16,838 bases of DNA from Candidatus Cloacimonas sp. Its GTDB lineage: Bacteria; Cloacimonadota; Cloacimonadia; Cloacimonadales; Cloacimonadaceae. The position numbers were made by a program, and so were the translations under genes. Every line of letters starts with the position of its first letter. The stretch's first letter is position 1. The notes under the pieces were generated by a model. The model searched no databases and was not told where the DNA came from. It worked only from the letters and a program-made list of their open reading frames with translations. Shown here one piece after another: positions 14,715 through 16,838 of this stretch. Location: positions 1-16,838 of the forward strand of contig DAONFA010000015.1 of NCBI GenBank assembly GCA_035403355.1. The letters are read 5' to 3'.

Positions 14715-16267
14715 AGCTTAAGCTCCTGCTTCATACTTTCCATAAAGGGATTGTAATAATCACCGTCTTTCATAAAGACACCTTCCAAACCTTTTCCCCC
14801 GTTTTCGGGACGCTTAATTTCGGCAAATTCGCCTTTACTCATAGCACTAAAAAGACCTTCTTCCGCCACTCTTTCCAAAAATTCCGTCGCTTGAGCCAAG
14901 ACCTCATTTGCTCTGCTATTAATAAAACTATCTTCACTTAAGCATAAATTTTGGTTCAGGTCTTTCACCGCTCTAAATATATATTGCGCATTTTCAATAG
15001 CCAAAAAGCGGTCTGCCAAATGCGGAGTATGAATTGCCTCCGTCATCATTCCCAAAAGCTGCACACCTTGTTCAGTAAGCTGACCGGCAAAATTGAACAT
15101 TGCATTTAACAGATAGGTATGGAAAATATTGCCGCTGGCAAATTTCGTGGGTGGCATATATTTAACCGGGGAATCAGGAAATAGGGTTTTGGTCAAAAGT
15201 GCGTGCGCTAACTCATAACTAAAGCTGTTTTCCAGCTCGGGATTTATCTCAAAAGCATGTCCTAAACCCATTTTATCGGGCTTAATACCACTTAAAACAG
15301 CAAAACTTTCATTGATCAACTGGCTTGCGGTAACCGTATATGCCTTTTCAACAGCATCGGAAGTAGTTAAATAATTATCTTCTCCCGTTTGAATTTCAAT
15401 TCCCGCATAAGCATTTATCATCCGCGCAAAATATTGATCCAGCAAGGTTCTTTTGGGATTAATATCTCTGAATAAAATGCCATACATTGCATCATTCAGC
15501 ATCATATCCAAGCGTTCCATTGCCCCCATAGCAGCAATTTCTGGCATACAAAGTCCACTGGCATAGTTAGTTAAGTGAATATAACGCTTTTCTTCCCGGG
15601 AGACCTCATCCAATGCTTTACGCATAATTTTAAAATTTTCCTGCGTGGCAAAAGTGCCTCCAAAACCAACAGTCGTAGCGCCAAAAGGAACATAATCCAA
15701 TAAGGATTGAGCTGTGGAACGGATAACGGCAATAGCATCAGCTCCTTCTCTGGCTGCAGCTCTGGCTTGATCTACATCCTCATAAATATTTCCTGTTGCA
15801 ACAATTACATAAATAGCGGGTTTGGGACGCGGTTGGTATTCAGCCAGAAGTTCCTCGCGTTTTTGCTTTTGGGCAGTTATATGACCCAACATCTTTTCTA
15901 CTATGGGATTAAGTGTATTTAGTATTTCCTCACCTGAGGCAAGAGAAATTTGGGTTAATTCCAAACCATTACAGGCAACCGCTTCCGCTACTTGCTGAGC
16001 TGTAAAACCCTTTTTTAGCATAGCATTAGCTACCCAAATCGCTGCTCCTTTCTGCAACGCAGAATTTTCCACCAATTGATCTACTACTACATTGGGCAAG
16101 GGTTTACCATCTTTAAGGGCACCGTCAATTCCCATTAGTCGTAAAACTGTTCTTTCCGTTGTTACAGTAGTGTAACCATCAAACAGCCAAAGGAAAGCAT
16201 TAGTTATTTGAGAAGCAGCTTTCCGGGCTCTGGATACCATTTCTTTATTAAGGTCTAATTTTAGCAT
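14711..16267 (-). CDS. kamD: Lysine 5,6-aminomutase alpha subunit
   Basis: 518 residues, matching the family's usual ~516. This is the TIM-barrel subunit that holds lysine and the PLP phosphate against the B12-carrying beta subunit. Visible family segments: an N-terminal helical region with GYTTVTTERTVLRLMGIDG (31-49), then VIVATGNIYEDVDQARAAAREGAD by position 154-177, IRSTAQSLLDYVP (182-194), GATTVGFGGTFATQENF (196-212), NYASGLCMPEIA (234-245), DAMYGILFRDINPKRTL by position 259-275, and GEDNYLTT (295-302). The PLP lysine is in KamE, as expected. ATG 16267 has ribosome site TTGGAGCGATAA-ATG. It is the first gene of the minus-strand cluster. Other lysine-fermentation genes (kamA, kdd, kce, kal) are not in the window and may lie to the right or elsewhere. 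Confidence 0.97.
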   Translation of the reverse strand: MLKLDLNKEMVSRARKAASQITNAFLWLFDGYTTVTTERTVLRLMGIDGALKDGKPLPNVVVDQLVENSALQKGAAIWVANAMLKKGFTAQQVAEAVACNGLELTQISLASGEEILNTLNPIVEKMLGHITAQKQKREELLAEYQPRPKPAIYVIVATGNIYEDVDQARAAAREGADAIAVIRSTAQSLLDYVPFGATTVGFGGTFATQENFKIMRKALDEVSREEKRYIHLTNYASGLCMPEIAAMGAMERLDMMLNDAMYGILFRDINPKRTLLDQYFARMINAYAGIEIQTGEDNYLTTSDAVEKAYTVTASQLINESFAVLSGIKPDKMGLGHAFEINPELENSFSYELAHALLTKTLFPDSPVKYMPPTKFASGNIFHTYLLNAMFNFAGQLTEQGVQLLGMMTEAIHTPHLADRFLAIENAQYIFRAVKDLNQNLCLSEDSFINSRANEVLAQATEFLERVAEEGLFSAMSKGEFAEIKRPENGGKGLEGVFMKDGDYYNPFMESMKQELKL

Positions 16268-16838
16268 TTATCGCTCCAATATACTGAAAAGTGAAGTTGT
16301 TGCATTTCTTTTAGAACTGGTTGTTTAGTCAAGGGGATTTTGTTTTTTCCCGCTTAGGTGCTATCATCAACCACTTTTCAAAAATAAGGAAAATAAGTTT
16401 TAATATTGATAGGGCATAGATAATTTTCTGTCTGCTGTGGATTCCTTTAAAAAACAATATTCTGCCGCTTTCTACGCAATATAACTGCCCAACTGTAAAG
16501 AGAAATAAGGTTTACAGAGAAAAGGAATTGGCAAAAAAAGAATGTGCTCTACCTGTTTTTTCCTAATACCTGTTCACAACTTATAGTGTCCAAAATTAAA
16601 AATTTATTCTATTTCGCAATAAGTTAGCTTGCAATTTGCGAGAGCTTTACCTGTTTTTAGACAGACCATTTTTCCCTGCCAAGTTGAATCTTTTATGCTG
16701 CCTTAAAGTATCTTTAACGACTCTTTAGCGAAGTTAAGGAATTGTTAATGATGCGTTAAAGGAGCGTTAAAGAAATGACCAGGCAACAGATAGTTGGACT
16801 TAATCCATAATGCTATTTCGGAAAAACGACATCCTTGT
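16268..16838. other. Non-coding region upstream of kamD
   Basis: These 571 bases hold no supported gene. The kamD promoter should lie here. One -35-like TTGACT occurs on the minus strand (16332-16327), but no good -10 at standard spacing was found, so it is not called. T-rich and A-rich runs are frequent, and a weak hairpin (TCGCAA/TTGCGA with a long loop, about 16615-16642) is present. The clear structure is the 11-bp-period array at 16711-16773. Confidence 0.6.
16711..16773. repeat. Inverted array of 11-bp units around GTTAA
   Basis: GTTAA starts at 16733, 16744, 16755 and 16766, an exact 11-bp spacing; the last two units read GCGTTAAAGGA and GCGTTAAAGAA. Immediately to the left are two units in the opposite orientation, TCTTTAACGAC (16711) and TCTTTAGCGAA (16722). 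TCTTTAACG (16711-16719) and CGTTAAAGA (16765-16773) form a perfect 9-bp inverted pair. One unit per helical turn would place sites on one face of the DNA, which could suit a cooperative DNA-binding protein; it may equally be a selfish microsatellite-like repeat. Confidence 0.8.

Noticed and set aside
16327..16332. TTGACT as -35 box of the kamD promoter
   Set aside because: No acceptable -10 hexamer at 16-18 bases; the promoter is left uncalled.
16615..16642. Hairpin TCGCAA/TTGCGA as a terminator
   Set aside because: Only a 6-bp stem with a long loop and no GC-rich core or clean T tract.

Overview
The window looks like chromosomal DNA of an anaerobic, amino-acid-fermenting bacterium with an outer membrane. 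The best guess is the Cloacimonadota (Cloacimonetes, Candidatus Cloacimonas-like) lineage or a relative in the Fibrobacterota-Chlorobiota-Bacteroidota group. Three things point there: AT-rich DNA, two very large secreted proteins built of adhesin, Fn3 and ASH modules with PNPFNP...K-type C-terminal sorting tails, and both subunits of the lysine-fermentation enzyme lysine 5,6-aminomutase. The lineage is inferred from gene content, not from a marker-gene comparison.

Layout, left to right. (1) 2-4321 (+): the 3' part of a giant multidomain surface or secreted protein; the frame is open through the left edge, so its start is outside the window. (2) 4322-5923: a 1.6-kb non-coding island between two convergent genes. 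It holds heptanucleotide arrays directly after both stop codons, two related 3'-UTR blocks ending in terminator hairpins, three copies of a 29-bp element, short arrays of 7-, 9- and 11-bp period, and a ~111-bp element with imperfect terminal inverted repeats (three direct copies at exact 130-bp period plus one inverted copy). (3) 5924-9502 (-): a second giant secreted protein with a signal peptide and the same class of sorting tail. (4) 9503-9759: intergenic. (5) 9760-16267 (-): a tightly packed set, in transcription order kamD - kamE - rseP - tgt - outer-membrane barrel protein. Junctions are a 4-bp ATGA overlap, 31 nt, 0 nt, and a probable 8-bp overlap. (6) 16268-16838: non-coding, with an inverted array of 11-bp periodicity.

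How the parts work together. KamD and KamE form the B12/PLP-dependent aminomutase of lysine fermentation. RseP (site-2 protease) and the Omp85-like protein serve the envelope, and Tgt makes the queuosine precursor in tRNA. Their tight packing suggests one transcript mixing catabolic and housekeeping genes. The two giant proteins are probable cell-surface or exported adhesin-type products that would need a sorting or export machine not encoded here.

The most unusual material is the convergent intergenic island. Both sorting-tail genes carry the same ordered 3' module (stop codon, heptad array, conserved ~80-nt block, GC-rich hairpin), forming an inverted pair around a nest of other repeats. 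No tRNA, rRNA, CRISPR array, transposase or integrase was recognised.
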